Below, piece after piece: positions 17,974 to 26,692 of a stretch of DNA of 64,000 nt. Source of the DNA: Bacteroidales bacterium. Its GTDB lineage: Bacteria; Bacteroidota; Bacteroidia; Bacteroidales; WCHB1-69. The translations under genes and the position numbers were made by a program. Position 1 is the stretch's first letter. The number at the start of each line of letters is the position of its first letter. The notes below the pieces were generated by a model, which made no database searches, had not been told where the DNA came from, and worked only from the letters and a program-made list of their open reading frames with translations. The DNA lies in contig JAFPXF010000041.1 in assembly GCA_017394765.1 (NCBI GenBank), positions 35,854-99,853 of the forward strand. The letters are read 5' to 3'.

Positions 17974-18062
17974 AATACGTAGATGAAGCACAGTTGAACA
18001 ATGTTTATGACAAACTGTTGTCTATGGAAAGGAGACTAAACAGACTGATAACCACATTGAAA
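17970..18062 (+). pseudogene. C-terminal remnant of a four-helix-bundle (S23-type) protein
   Basis: One frame reads LKYVDEAQLNNVYDKLLSME followed by RRLNRLITTLK. This aligns with the C-terminus of the intact four-helix-bundle gene at 32803-33156 (LDYINSNNDIFKQIITVRK, then ILSGFINHLK). The N-terminal two-thirds are absent, replaced by repeat copy A. The frame has no stop after the LK end and runs into purH on the other strand. It is followed by a short degenerate CCAACATC/CCAACACC repeat (18064-18100). Confidence 0.5.
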
Positions 18063-18098
18063 GTCCAACATCCAACACCCAGCATCCAACCGCCAACA

Positions 18099-19634
18099 TC
18101 AGTGCTTGAAATGCCTCACTCCGGTGAACACCATTGCGATGCCCAGTTCGTCGCAAGCCTTGATGGAGTCCTCGTCGCGCACGGAACCGCCGGGCTGGAT
18201 GATGGCGGTGACGCCGTATTGGGCGGCCATCTTCACCACGTCGTCAAAGGGGAAGAAGGCGTCGCTGGCCAGGCACAAGCCCTCGGTGATGCCTTTCTCC
18301 TTGGCCTCCTCGAAGGCGATGTGGGCGGCTCCCACGCGGTTCATCTGTCCTGCGCCGATGCCGGCAATCCTGCCCTCCTTGGCCACCGTGATGGCGTTGG
18401 AACGCACATGCTTGCAAATCTTCATCGCCAGACAGAGGTCTTGCATCTCAGCTTCGGTGGGCTGGCGTTTGGTGACCACAGTCATCTCATAGTCCTGGGT
18501 TGATTTGTGGTCGATGGTCTGGGTGAGCATGCCGCCGCGCACGCTGATGAACATGCGCTCGTCGCCACCGTTGTCAGTGGGGTCGAATGTCATCAGGCGG
18601 ATGTTCTTCTTGGTGGCGAGATGTTCGAAGGCCTCCGGCGTGAAACTCGGGGCTAAGATGATCTCCAGGAAGACGGGCTTCATGGCTTCGGCCGTGGGCA
18701 GGTCTATCTCTCGGTTGGAGGCGACGATGCCGCCGAAGATGGAGACAGGGTCGGCCTCGTAGGCGCGCTGCCAGGCCTCCAAGGCGTTGGCACCCAACCC
18801 GACGCCGCAGGGGTTTTTGTGCTTGACGGCCACCATCGCGGGCTCCTTGAACTCGCGGAGAATCTGCAAAGTGGCGTCGGCGTCTTGTATGTTGTTGTAA
18901 GAAAGTTCTTTGCCATGCAACTGTTCGGCCCAGGCGATGGAAAATCCCTGCTTCTTGCCTGCATAGAAGGTGGCCTCCTGGTGCGGGTTCTCGCCGTAGC
19001 GCAGACTCTGCTTGCGGGTGAAGGTGAGCGAGATGCTTTCGGGCTCTTTTTCACCAGCCTGCTCGGTGAGGTAGGTCGAGATGTAGGTGTCGTAGGCAGC
19101 CGTGTGGCGGAACACCTTTGCGGCCAGGCGGCGGCGCGTCTCGAAGGTGGTGTCGCCTTGCGCACGGATTTCAGCCAGCACAGGCTCGTAGTCGCTGCTG
19201 TCCACCACCACGGTGACGAACTTGTGGTTTTTGGCGGCGCTGCGCAGCATCGTCGGGCCGCCGATGTCGATGTTCTCAATGGCATCCTCGTAGGTGACGC
19301 CCGCCTTTTCGATGGTCTGTTTGAAAGGGTAGAGGTTCACCACCACCATGTCGATGGGCTCGATGCCGTTCTCGCGCATCTCCCGCCGGTGCTCCTCGTT
19401 GTCGCGCACGGCCAACAATCCGCCATGCACTTTGGGGTGCAGGGTCTTCACACGACCGTCCATGATTTCCGGGAATCCGGTGACCTCGCTGATGCCGATG
19501 GTCTTCACCCCGGCCTCGTCCAAGGTGCGCTTCGTGCCCCCTGTGGAGATGATTTCGTATCCTAATTGTGCGAGTTCTGCCGCAAACGGCACGATGCCCG
19601 TCTTGTCACTGACACTGATAATGGCCCTTTTCAT
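18099..19634 (-). CDS. purH: Bifunctional AICAR formyltransferase / IMP cyclohydrolase
   Basis: 511 aa, catalysing the last two steps of purine (IMP) synthesis in the cytoplasm. The N-terminal IMP cyclohydrolase domain has SDKTG, ISTGGTKRTLDEAG and GFPEIMDGRVKTLHPKVHGG. The C-terminal AICAR formyltransferase domain has RYGENPHQ, the catalytic KHKNPCGVG motif and QPGGSVRD near the end. Length and motifs are normal for the family. The start MKRAIISVSDKTG is the only sensible choice. It is flanked by repeat copies A and C rather than by other purine genes. Confidence 0.97.
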   Translation of the reverse strand: MKRAIISVSDKTGIVPFAAELAQLGYEIISTGGTKRTLDEAGVKTIGISEVTGFPEIMDGRVKTLHPKVHGGLLAVRDNEEHRREMRENGIEPIDMVVVNLYPFKQTIEKAGVTYEDAIENIDIGGPTMLRSAAKNHKFVTVVVDSSDYEPVLAEIRAQGDTTFETRRRLAAKVFRHTAAYDTYISTYLTEQAGEKEPESISLTFTRKQSLRYGENPHQEATFYAGKKQGFSIAWAEQLHGKELSYNNIQDADATLQILREFKEPAMVAVKHKNPCGVGLGANALEAWQRAYEADPVSIFGGIVASNREIDLPTAEAMKPVFLEIILAPSFTPEAFEHLATKKNIRLMTFDPTDNGGDERMFISVRGGMLTQTIDHKSTQDYEMTVVTKRQPTEAEMQDLCLAMKICKHVRSNAITVAKEGRIAGIGAGQMNRVGAAHIAFEEAKEKGITEGLCLASDAFFPFDDVVKMAAQYGVTAIIQPGGSVRDEDSIKACDELGIAMVFTGVRHFKH

Positions 19635-19670
19635 AATATATTCTTTTAAATTTTAATTTCTCCGTTATTA

Positions 19671-19730
19671 CCCCACGGCGGCCTGCGGCCTTGTGGGGGC
19701 TACCGAGCTCTTGCCCCTGCGGGGCCGCTC
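19671..19730 (-). repeat. REP-like hairpin repeat, copy C (inverted)
   Basis: It contains two hairpins: CCCCAC...GTGGGG (19671-19676/19693-19698) and GCCCC-TGC-GGGGC (19713-19725). The minus strand carries CAGGGGCAAGAGCTCGGTAG, shared with copies A and B. It sits directly after the Na/Pi cotransporter stop, where it could also end or stabilise that transcript. Confidence 0.6.
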
Positions 19731-19742
19731 AAGGTGTTGTAT

Positions 19743-21431
19743 CTAATTTGTGATTTTCCTGATGGTTTTTCCCACGTTGATGAGGTGGTCGGCGACACGC
19801 TCGGCGTTGGAGGAGAGGGAGAGGTATTGCGCGCCCACGTCGGCACCGCAAATGCCGGCCTCAAGGCGTTTGATGTGATTGTCTTCCATGACCTTGGTGA
19901 TGTCGTCGATCTCCTCCTCGATGACGTTGGCCTCTTCGAGGGCGTCAAGACTCTCCTCCTCGTATGCGACCATGATTCTCTCGTACAGGTCGCTGATGCG
20001 CGTCTGCACCTGCCGGATTTCATCGATGGCATCCTGTGAGAACGTGTGGTTGAGACCGCGGAGACTTTCTGCGTATTCCACGATGTTTTCGGCATAGTCG
20101 CCGATACGCTCCAGATCTCGCACGGATCGGAAGGTGGTGGAGAGGTAGATGTGGTCTTTTTGGCTGAGTTGCGGTTTTTCGGAGAGCTTGACGACAAAAT
20201 CGACGATGGCTTGGTTGAGGAAGTTGAGCTCCTCTTCCCGGATGTTGAATTTCTCGATTTCCGAGAAGTCGAGGGTGCAGATGATGTCAAGGGAAAGGTT
20301 GAAGTTTTCCATGGCAAGATCGGCCATGTGGACGATTTCCTTCTTGGTCTGCTGCAACGCCATCGGAGGGGCGGTCAGCATGTTGTCGTCGAGGTAGTAG
20401 AGGTGCGGTGCGTTGGGGTCGATGGGATGCTTGTCGTCGGGTACGAGCCGGCAGACGACGTTGACGAGCATCTGGGTGAGCGGCAGCATCACGAGGACGG
20501 TGGCGATGTTGAAGAAGGTGTGGAACATGGCCAGCTGGGTCTGCGGTGCACTGGGGAACATCTTGGTGAAAAGAGACCCGTAGGTGACGCTTTTGCCGGA
20601 GGCGAGCCAGATGATGGCTTCTATGAAGAGGAAGATGACCACACCGCTGATGTTGAAGAAGAGGTGGATGAGTGCCGTGCGCTTTGCGTTGCGCCCGGAG
20701 GTCATACCGGCGATGATGGCCACCACGCAGGAGCCGATGTTGGAACCCATGGTCAGGAAGATGCCCTGGTCGATGTTGATGAGCTTGGTCACCACCATGG
20801 CCAACGCGATGGAGGTCATCACGGAGGAGCTCTGGATGATGGCGGTGAGCAGGGCGCCGATGAGCACCAACAGGACAGGGTTGTTGATGCGTGCCAGGAA
20901 AGCCTTGACGGAGTCGAGCGCCGCGAAGTCGGACATGGATTGGCTCATGAGGTCGAGGCCGACGAAAAGCATGCCAAAGCCCGTGAGGATGCCGCCGATG
21001 CGTTTCCATAGGTCTTTTTTGGCAAAGAGCATGACAAAGGCGCCGATGCCGGCCATGGAGGAGAAGATGAGGGCGGAGGTGAGGGCGCTGCCCGCCCCGA
21101 ACATGCCGAGTGCCACGATCTGGGCCGTGATGGTGGTGCCGATGTTGGCGCCGTAGATGATGGTGGCCGCCTGCATCAGCGAGATGATGCCGGCGTTCAC
21201 AAAACCGATGGCCATCACGGTGGTGGCACCGGAACTCTGGATGGCCGCCGTGCCCAACGCACCAATGCCCACGCCCAGCAACTTGCTGCGGGCGGCGTTG
21301 GAGAACAGATTCTTGAGCTTGTTTGACGAGGCAGATTCCAAGTTTGTGCTCATCATCTGACAAGCAACCAGAAAAATGCCGATGCCGGCGGTGAGGGTTA
21401 GAATGGCGGATAAAATTGTCGCTATATCCAT
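19743..21431 (-). CDS. Na/Pi cotransporter family protein with C-terminal PhoU domain
   Basis: 562 aa. The N-terminal ~340 residues are hydrophobic helices carrying two inverted Na/Pi-cotransporter repeats with the signature glutamine-serine motifs QSSGATT (first repeat) and IQSSSVMT (second repeat). The soluble remainder (from about residue 350) is a PhoU-like helical domain with the ExxxDY-type stretch ERIGDYAENIVEYA. The family imports phosphate, or moves other anions, using a sodium gradient. That fits with the Na+-NQR genes at 55-60.6 kb. It is adjacent to ispH with an 85-base gap. Confidence 0.9.
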   Translation of the reverse strand: MDIATILSAILTLTAGIGIFLVACQMMSTNLESASSNKLKNLFSNAARSKLLGVGIGALGTAAIQSSGATTVMAIGFVNAGIISLMQAATIIYGANIGTTITAQIVALGMFGAGSALTSALIFSSMAGIGAFVMLFAKKDLWKRIGGILTGFGMLFVGLDLMSQSMSDFAALDSVKAFLARINNPVLLVLIGALLTAIIQSSSVMTSIALAMVVTKLINIDQGIFLTMGSNIGSCVVAIIAGMTSGRNAKRTALIHLFFNISGVVIFLFIEAIIWLASGKSVTYGSLFTKMFPSAPQTQLAMFHTFFNIATVLVMLPLTQMLVNVVCRLVPDDKHPIDPNAPHLYYLDDNMLTAPPMALQQTKKEIVHMADLAMENFNLSLDIICTLDFSEIEKFNIREEELNFLNQAIVDFVVKLSEKPQLSQKDHIYLSTTFRSVRDLERIGDYAENIVEYAESLRGLNHTFSQDAIDEIRQVQTRISDLYERIMVAYEEESLDALEEANVIEEEIDDITKVMEDNHIKRLEAGICGADVGAQYLSLSSNAERVADHLINVGKTIRKITN

Positions 21432-21516
21432 ACTTTATTTTGCGCCGCGAAAATATGATTTTTTCAATATCCTCCAAACATAAACGGCAGCTTTTTATTC
21501 ACAGAAAAAGGGCTTT

Positions 21517-22380
21517 TTATTCACACAGTTTTTTCTTGAATTCCTCCATCAGCCACATGGGCGTGGAGGTGGCCCCGCAGATGCCGATGCGCTCGTTGCC
21601 GCTGAGGTCGAGGGCCTCCATCTGGCCTACGGTTGAGACCAAGTGGCTGTTGGGGTTGGCTTTGCGACAGATGTCAAAGAGGTAAAGCCCGTTGGAACTC
21701 TTCTCGCCGGAGACGAACAGGATAGCATCGTGCCGTTTGGCAAACTCCACGACTTGTGCGGCACGGTTGGCCACCTTGCGGCAGATGGTGTCCGCATAGT
21801 GGAACATGTCGCCGTGCCCGGCCGCTTCGTAGCCCGCCTTGATGAGCCCGATGATACGGTAATATTGTTCCAGACTCTGGGTGGTCTGCGAGTAGAGCAT
21901 GGCCGGCCGGTTGTAATCGATTTTGCCGATCTCCTCTTCGGAGGAGAGCACCGTGACCTGGTTGTCGGCTTGCCCCATCAGCCCGACCACCTCCGCATGG
22001 CCCTTTTTGCCGAAGATGAGGATTTGTCTGTCGCGGGTCATGGGGGCGTGGTGGAACTCGTGGATGCGCTGTTGGAGCCGAAGCACCACAGGGCAGGTGG
22101 CGTCAATGAGGGTGATGTGGTTCTCGCGGGCAATCTGATAGGTGAGGGGAGGCTCGCCGTGTGCGCGGATGAGCACGGTGGTGTCGTGCAGCGAGCGGAA
22201 CTGCTCTTGCGTGATGACGCGAAGGCCGAGGACGGTGAGCCGTTTCACCTCCTCGTTGTTGTGGACGATGTCGCCCAGGCAGTAGAGCGCATGGTGGTCG
22301 CGGAGATATTCCTCCGCCGTGCGGATGGCGTGGATGACCCCGAAACAGAAACCGGAATTGTCGTCAATGGTGACTTGCAT
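21517..22380 (-). CDS. ispH: 4-hydroxy-3-methylbut-2-enyl diphosphate reductase
   Basis: 287 aa; the last enzyme of the MEP isoprenoid pathway, a [4Fe-4S] enzyme. The three cluster cysteines are in GFCFGV, DATCPVV and DTICRKV. Substrate-binding histidines are in IVHNNEE, RAHGEPP and GKKGHAEV, and SSNGLYL is also present. I chose the start MQVTIDDNSGFCFGV at 22380; the longer frame upstream is out-of-family sequence overlapping ftsY. It is 64 bases downstream of ftsY and probably co-transcribed with it. Confidence 0.95.
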   Translation of the reverse strand: MQVTIDDNSGFCFGVIHAIRTAEEYLRDHHALYCLGDIVHNNEEVKRLTVLGLRVITQEQFRSLHDTTVLIRAHGEPPLTYQIARENHITLIDATCPVVLRLQQRIHEFHHAPMTRDRQILIFGKKGHAEVVGLMGQADNQVTVLSSEEEIGKIDYNRPAMLYSQTTQSLEQYYRIIGLIKAGYEAAGHGDMFHYADTICRKVANRAAQVVEFAKRHDAILFVSGEKSSNGLYLFDICRKANPNSHLVSTVGQMEALDLSGNERIGICGATSTPMWLMEEFKKKLCE

Positions 22381-22444
22381 GGCGTGTTTTCCGAAGATAG
22401 CGCTGTTTTTACACGGATGAGGATGAGCCGGAACACGGGACGGG

Positions 22445-23404
22445 CTACCAGTTGTCGGGGAACAGGGAATCCACGAACTCCATGCGGTTGAAAACCTGGA
22501 GCTGGTCGATTTTCTCACCGACGCCGATGTACTTGATGGGGATCTTGAACTGGTCGGAGATGCCGATGACCACACCGCCCTTGGCGGTGCCGTCGAGTTT
22601 GGTGACGGCCAGGGTGGAGACTTCCGTGGCGGCGCTGAACTGGCGGGCCTGTTCGAAGGCGTTCTGGCCGGTGGAGCCGTCCAAGACGAGCATCACCTCG
22701 TGCGGGCCGTCGGGCACCAGCTTGCGGATGACGTTCTTGATCTTGATCAGCTCGTTCATCAGGTTGGTTTTGTTGTGGAGACGTCCGGCGGTGTCGATGA
22801 GCACCACGTCGCTGTGGCGCGCGAGGGCGGAGGCCACGGTGTCGTAGGCCACGGCTGCGGGGTCGGCACCCATCTTCTGGGTCACGATGGGCACGTCGGC
22901 ACGCTGCGCCCAGGCCTCCAACTGCTCGATGGCGGCGGCACGGAACGTGTCGGCAGCACCCAGCATCACGCTGTAACCCTTCTTCTTGAATTGGTAGGCG
23001 AGCTTGCCGATGGTGGTTGTCTTGCCCACACCGTTGACACCCACCACAAGGATGATGTACGGCACATCCATCTCGGGGATGACAAAGTCATTGACCTTCT
23101 CGATGTCGTTCTCCAACAACAAGCCGGCAATCTCCTCCTTGAGGATGGTGTGCAACTGTTCGGTGCCTATGTATTTGTCGCGCGAAACGCGGGCCTCAAT
23201 GCGCTCGATGATGCGCAAGGTGGTCTCCACACCCACATCGGAGGTGACCAGCACCTCCTCCAGGTTGTCGAGCACATCGTCGTCAACTTTCGACTTGCCG
23301 ACGATGGTTTTGGCCAACTTCGCGAAAAAACTCTCCTTCGACTTCTGCAGTCCTTGGTCTAACTCTTGTTTTTTTTCTTTGGAAAAGAGTGAAAAAAATC
23401 CCAT
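22445..23404 (-). CDS. ftsY: Signal recognition particle receptor FtsY
   Basis: 319 aa SRP GTPase that docks ribosome-SRP complexes at the membrane. A helical N domain (residues ~20-90) precedes the G domain with G1 GVNGVGKTTT, the DTFRAAAIEQL motif, DTAGRLHNK (G3) and TKLDGTAKGG (G4). The acidic A domain seen in Proteobacteria is absent, as is usual in this phylum; MGFFSLFSKEKKQ may act as the membrane-contact helix. It has its own -7 box at 23429-23436, about 25 bases before the start. In relatives I know, ftsY follows rpmG-DUF4295 directly; here about 1.7 kb intervenes. Confidence 0.96.
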   Translation of the reverse strand: MGFFSLFSKEKKQELDQGLQKSKESFFAKLAKTIVGKSKVDDDVLDNLEEVLVTSDVGVETTLRIIERIEARVSRDKYIGTEQLHTILKEEIAGLLLENDIEKVNDFVIPEMDVPYIILVVGVNGVGKTTTIGKLAYQFKKKGYSVMLGAADTFRAAAIEQLEAWAQRADVPIVTQKMGADPAAVAYDTVASALARHSDVVLIDTAGRLHNKTNLMNELIKIKNVIRKLVPDGPHEVMLVLDGSTGQNAFEQARQFSAATEVSTLAVTKLDGTAKGGVVIGISDQFKIPIKYIGVGEKIDQLQVFNRMEFVDSLFPDNW

Positions 23405-23428
23405 ATTGTGCGGTTGTTAGTTCGGCGG

Positions 23429-23436
23429 CAAAGATA
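23429..23436 (-). promoter_or_regulatory. -7 box (TATCTTTG) of ftsY
   Basis: Minus-strand TATCTTTG is a perfect TAnnTTTG match placed 25 bases before the ftsY start, giving a leader of about 18 bases. It lies downstream of a terminator, so it is the likely main promoter of ftsY-ispH. Confidence 0.6.
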
Positions 23437-23491
23437 CGAAAAAAGGAAATAGAGTGAGTGGAACGAAACAGACGAATCGAAAGGACCGGGC

Positions 23492-23524
23492 AAAAAAAGA
23501 GACGCCATAGTGTGACGTCTCTTT
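23492..23524 (-). terminator. Intrinsic terminator after the FISUMP-domain remnant
   Basis: A 9-bp perfect stem (23496-23504 with 23516-23524; minus strand AAAGAGACG ... CGTCTCTTT) with an 11-base loop is followed on the minus strand by a T-tract. Confidence 0.75.
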
Positions 23525-23546
23525 CCCAGGGGTTACAAATATTCTT

Positions 23547-24668
23547 TTATTCTGGAAGGACATATATCCTCTTCACACATCTGATGCTGTATCCGAGTCC
23601 CTTGAGGTTTTCTTGGAACTGTGCCGAGTCGCAATAGTAGTTCAGCACGAAGTTTCTGCTTGTCGAGGAGTTGGCTGAATAGTCGGATGCCCAGAAATGT
23701 GTCTCACCCAGAAGGTTGAAATACCTGTTGATGCCACCTTCGTAGTAGCCGGCACCGTATGCGTTGAACAGGTTGGGGGCAATGCCCTGCTTGCCCGGCA
23801 GCCACACTTCGGTGGAGGGGCTCTTCACCAGGCCGGCCTGGCCGCCGGAGGCGACATACATGTCCATGTAGTCCTCTACCGTGGGCAGTGCCCATCCAGC
23901 AGGACAGATGCCCTGGACGTATGTGCCATAAGGCCACAGCGAGTCGGCAGGCACCGCACTGTCGTCACCCTCGGGCACGCGTGCCGAAGAGTACCAGCTG
24001 TACAGTTTTCCATAGACATCCACGAAGACCACGGTGTCGCCAGGTGCCAAGCCCACGGGCGGCGTGTCAAGCCATTCGTGGTCGGTCAGCGGCGTTGCGT
24101 CGTACTCTTTCTCGTTGCTGTCGGTGGTGATGACCAACGGGATCGGGTTCACCTTCACGTTGCCGTAAATGGTGTCGATGTCGCGGTAGTGCTCCAGATT
24201 TTGGATGACCACCTCGAAGCCGTTGACGGTGTCGGTGACGTCACGCACGGAGACAGGATCGGTGACGGTCACGGTGTCGCCGGTCGGCAGGATGTACTGG
24301 TGCGTGCCCGGAGTCGTGGTGCAGGCCGTGCATTCGGGTACAGGATTGCCATCGTAGGTCACGGTGTAGTCCTCGCAGGTGCGGTAGGTTCCGTTGTAGT
24401 CCCACTCGCAGTCGTTGGACTTCACCACGACGGGCAGGGGAACATTTTCATCGACGGTGAGGATGCGCGTGATGACGCTGTCGCAGCCGTTGCTGCCACT
24501 GAGCGTGTCGGCAGACGTATAGGTGCCAGGTCCCGTAACCATAATGTTTTTGCCGCTAAATTCCACCGATGGATATTCTCCACAAACATTGAAACAGATT
24601 TGAGGTTTGTGAATTTCACGATTACCTGCTTTGGAGGAATTCCACGTATCGTTGTTATTGCTATAATA
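23547..24668 (-). pseudogene. 5'-truncated secreted protein with C-terminal FISUMP (Fib_succ_major) domain
   Basis: The frame is open from 24668 (just after an in-frame TAG at 24669-24671) to the stop at 23547. No ATG is available; the only late candidate is GTG at 24566. The residues before that GTG (DTWNSSKAGNREIHKPQICF, then NVCGEYPSVEFSG) still look like real protein, so the N-terminus and signal peptide are missing. The next part is a CGE...NGCDSVITRILTV unit like those in the giant protein, then linker strands. The end is a FISUMP-type domain (KLYSWYSSARVP, ICPAGWALPTVEDYMDMY, FWASDYSANSS, SIRCVKR). The break coincides with the repeat-bearing segment at 24672-25004. I consider it a remnant, although expression from the GTG is possible. 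Confidence 0.7.
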
Positions 24669-24671
24669 CTA

Positions 24672-24776
24672 CGCTCCTTCGTCGCTTGTGTGGGGTTATT
24701 GAGAGGGTGTCGGTACCGTCATCCATCCCCACATTGCGCTCCTTCGTCGCTTATGTGGGGTTATTGAGAGGGTGTC
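24672..24776. repeat. Two 40-bp direct repeats, 65-bp period, with embedded palindrome
   Basis: Copies at 24672-24711 and 24737-24776 differ at one base. The second contains most of an inverted repeat, CCCCACAT (24727-24734) with ATGTGGGG (24753-24760). A further GTCCC-TCC-GGGAC hairpin follows at its right edge. The elements look REP-like and abut the truncated gene. Confidence 0.8.
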
Positions 24777-24810
24777 CCTCCGGGACAATAGGGGTAATCA
24801 TTTTCCTTGA

Positions 24811-25004
24811 GCTGCCCCGACAGGGGCAAGAGCTTGGTAGCGCTGCAACCCCTGGGAGGGGTGCGTGCGCGGGAAAGTCGCGGCGCGGGAGAGGGTTGAG
24901 ACGAGGTTGTGGGTTGCTCGCCGCCGCGCCGGCACGCCCAAATCAAAAAAAAGATGCAAAAGCCCCTGATTTGTGCCATCAGGTATATAATTCCCATATT
25001 TTGA
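24811..25004 (+). repeat. Dispersed intergenic repeat, copy B (uninterrupted)
   Basis: Matches copy A (17594-17692 plus 17891-17973) over its length and the copy C core. It starts with a GCCCC-GACA-GGGGC hairpin followed by AAGAGCTTGGTAG and ends at TTCCCATATTTTGAG. No gene is seen in it; with the 40-bp repeats it accounts for most of the 24669-25048 gap. Confidence 0.75.
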
Positions 25005-25048
25005 GTTGAACATCAAGTATTTAATTCCACAAGGGGTATTCCTAAACG

Positions 25049-25075
25049 AAAAAAGGCGCCCTTGTGGGGCACCTT
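25049..25075 (-). terminator. Intrinsic terminator after the DUF4295 gene
   Basis: On the minus strand AAGGTGCCC-(5 nt)-GGGCGCCTT forms a 9-bp stem with one G-U pair and is followed by TTTTTT. It lies 23 bases after the DUF4295 stop and would end the rpmG-DUF4295 transcript. Confidence 0.8.
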
Positions 25076-25098
25076 CTTTCAACCATGAAAACAAAATA

Positions 25099-25254
25099 TT
25101 ACTTTTTAGCCAAAAAGTCTTTCACAGCGGTGGACTCTACAACAGCTTCTTTGAACGTGTAGGCACCGGTTTTCGGTGAACGTTCCATCTTCACGACTCT
25201 CGTGTAGGTGACGCCACCTTGCTTTTTCAGTGTTGCAACAACCTTCTTTGCCAT
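25099..25254 (-). CDS. DUF4295 family small basic protein
   Basis: 51 aa: MAKKVVATLKKQGGVTYTRV..., lysine-rich, ending VKDFLAKK. This short Bacteroidota-specific family is usually encoded right after rpmG, as it is here (25-base gap), and is assumed to be ribosome-linked; its function is not known. The start context and length fit the family. Confidence 0.88.
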   Translation of the reverse strand: MAKKVVATLKKQGGVTYTRVVKMERSPKTGAYTFKEAVVESTAVKDFLAKK

Positions 25255-25279
25255 CTCTTTGTGTTTTTATTGTTTGTAA

Positions 25280-25468
25280 TTATTTGACTTCCTTGTGTAA
25301 GGTCATGCGCTTCAGATAGGGATTGTATTTCATAAGTTCCAATCTGTCAGGCGTGTTCTTTCTGTTCTTCGTGGTTATATACCTCGAGATGCCTGGCACG
25401 CCGCTTGCCTTTTGCTCCGTGCATTCCAAAATCACTTGCTGACGGGCTTCTTTTACTTTCTTTGCCAT
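25280..25468 (-). CDS. rpmG: 50S ribosomal protein L33
   Basis: 62 aa with the L33 pattern: [39 protein letters not shown] and [12 protein letters not shown]. Only one cysteine remains of the zinc-ribbon four, so this is a zinc-independent (C-minus) form. rpmB (L28), which often precedes rpmG in this phylum, is not immediately upstream. Confidence 0.96.
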   Translation of the reverse strand: MAKKVKEARQQVILECTEQKASGVPGISRYITTKNRKNTPDRLELMKYNPYLKRMTLHKEVK

Positions 25469-25505
25469 TTTTCTCTACTATTTTTTAGTTGTTTTTTTGA
25501 GGCTG

Positions 25506-25513
25506 CAAAAATA
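25506..25513 (-). promoter_or_regulatory. -7 box (TATTTTTG) of rpmG-DUF4295
   Basis: Minus-strand TATTTTTG lies about 38 bases upstream of the rpmG start in an AT-rich gap. It fits TAnnTTTG. Confidence 0.55.
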
Positions 25514-25647
25514 CACTTTTTTTGTTTACTCCCCATCCGGCGTCGTTTTTTTTTATTAAAAAAACCGGAATTTTCGACATTTGTTTGATAATCAGTTGGA
25601 TAGGTGTTGAATTATTGAACAGTGCAGTGCTCAAATCGTGCGGATTT

Positions 25648-26661
25648 CTAATCTGCCAACAGCAGCCACAGCTTGTCTTTCAGCTCAGTCAGGTGGTAAT
25701 CCGCGACAGAGGAGATGTCAATGACGGGCAGGTCGCGGGGCATTGCCTCCATGATTTTCGTGATTTCCTCACGGGAGGCGGCATCGCATTTGGTGAGGGC
25801 GATGAGGGATCGCTTGTCGAGCAGCTCCGGGTTGTACTGGTTGAGCTCGTTTTGGAGAATCTTGTATTCGTGGAGGATCTCCTCCGCGCTGCGCACGCCC
25901 TCCTCGCCGATGACGGGCAACATATATAGCAGTACCGAGTTGCGCTCGATATGGCGCAGGAAGCGAATGCCGATGCCTTTTCCCTCGGAAGCGCCTTCGA
26001 TGATGCCGGGGATGTCGGCGATGACGAACGACTGGAAATCGCGGTAGGCGACCATGCCGAGGTTGGGGGTGAGGGTGGTGAAGGGGTAGTTGGCAATCTT
26101 CGGCTTGGCGTTGGAGAGCTTGCTGATGAGCGTGGACTTGCCTGCGTTGGGGAATCCCACGAGCCCCACGTCGGCCAGCACTTTCAGCTCCAGCGACACC
26201 CATCCTTCGGAGCCGGGCTCGCCGGGCTGCGCGAAGCGTGGTGTCTGCATGGTGGCGCTCTTGAAGTGCACGTTGCCCAATCCGCCGCGGCCGCCCTTCA
26301 TGATGACGAGCTCCTCGCCGTCGTCGAGCACTTCGCCGATGGTCTCGCCGGTCTCGACGTTTTTGATGACGGTGCCGAGGGGTACTTCGATGACGGCGTC
26401 GGCGCCGTTTTTGCCGAAACATTGGTTCTTCTGTCCGAAACCGCCGTTCTCGGCAAAGATGTGCTTGGTGTAGCGCAGATGCAGCAGGGTCCAGAGGTTG
26501 CGGTTGCCGCGGGCAATGACGCTGCCGCCCTTGCCGCCGTCGCCGCCGTCGGGTCCGCCCTTGGGATTGCGGGCGAAACGTGCCAGGTGGGCGGAACCGC
26601 CGCCGCCGTTGCCAGAGCGCACGAATATCTTGACGTAGTCGATGAATTGTTCGTTTTCCAT
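25648..26661 (-). CDS. obg: Obg family GTPase (CgtA/ObgE)
   Basis: 337 aa ribosome-assembly GTPase. The glycine-rich Obg fold fills residues 1-160 ([35 protein letters not shown]). The G domain has [19 protein letters not shown], switch motif [24 protein letters not shown], and TKCD in place of the usual NKxD (an accepted variant). There is no C-terminal OCT domain. The ligase-like gene lies 31 bases upstream. Confidence 0.96.
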   Translation of the reverse strand: MENEQFIDYVKIFVRSGNGGGGSAHLARFARNPKGGPDGGDGGKGGSVIARGNRNLWTLLHLRYTKHIFAENGGFGQKNQCFGKNGADAVIEVPLGTVIKNVETGETIGEVLDDGEELVIMKGGRGGLGNVHFKSATMQTPRFAQPGEPGSEGWVSLELKVLADVGLVGFPNAGKSTLISKLSNAKPKIANYPFTTLTPNLGMVAYRDFQSFVIADIPGIIEGASEGKGIGIRFLRHIERNSVLLYMLPVIGEEGVRSAEEILHEYKILQNELNQYNPELLDKRSLIALTKCDAASREEITKIMEAMPRDLPVIDISSVADYHLTELKDKLWLLLAD

Positions 26662-26692
26662 GAAATGATGTTTCTATGAATTTGATTTGCTT

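Noticed and set aside
22381..22575. N-terminal extension of ispH
   Set aside because: The added residues are not IspH-like and overlap ftsY; the cluster-cysteine motif sits at the correct distance from 22380.
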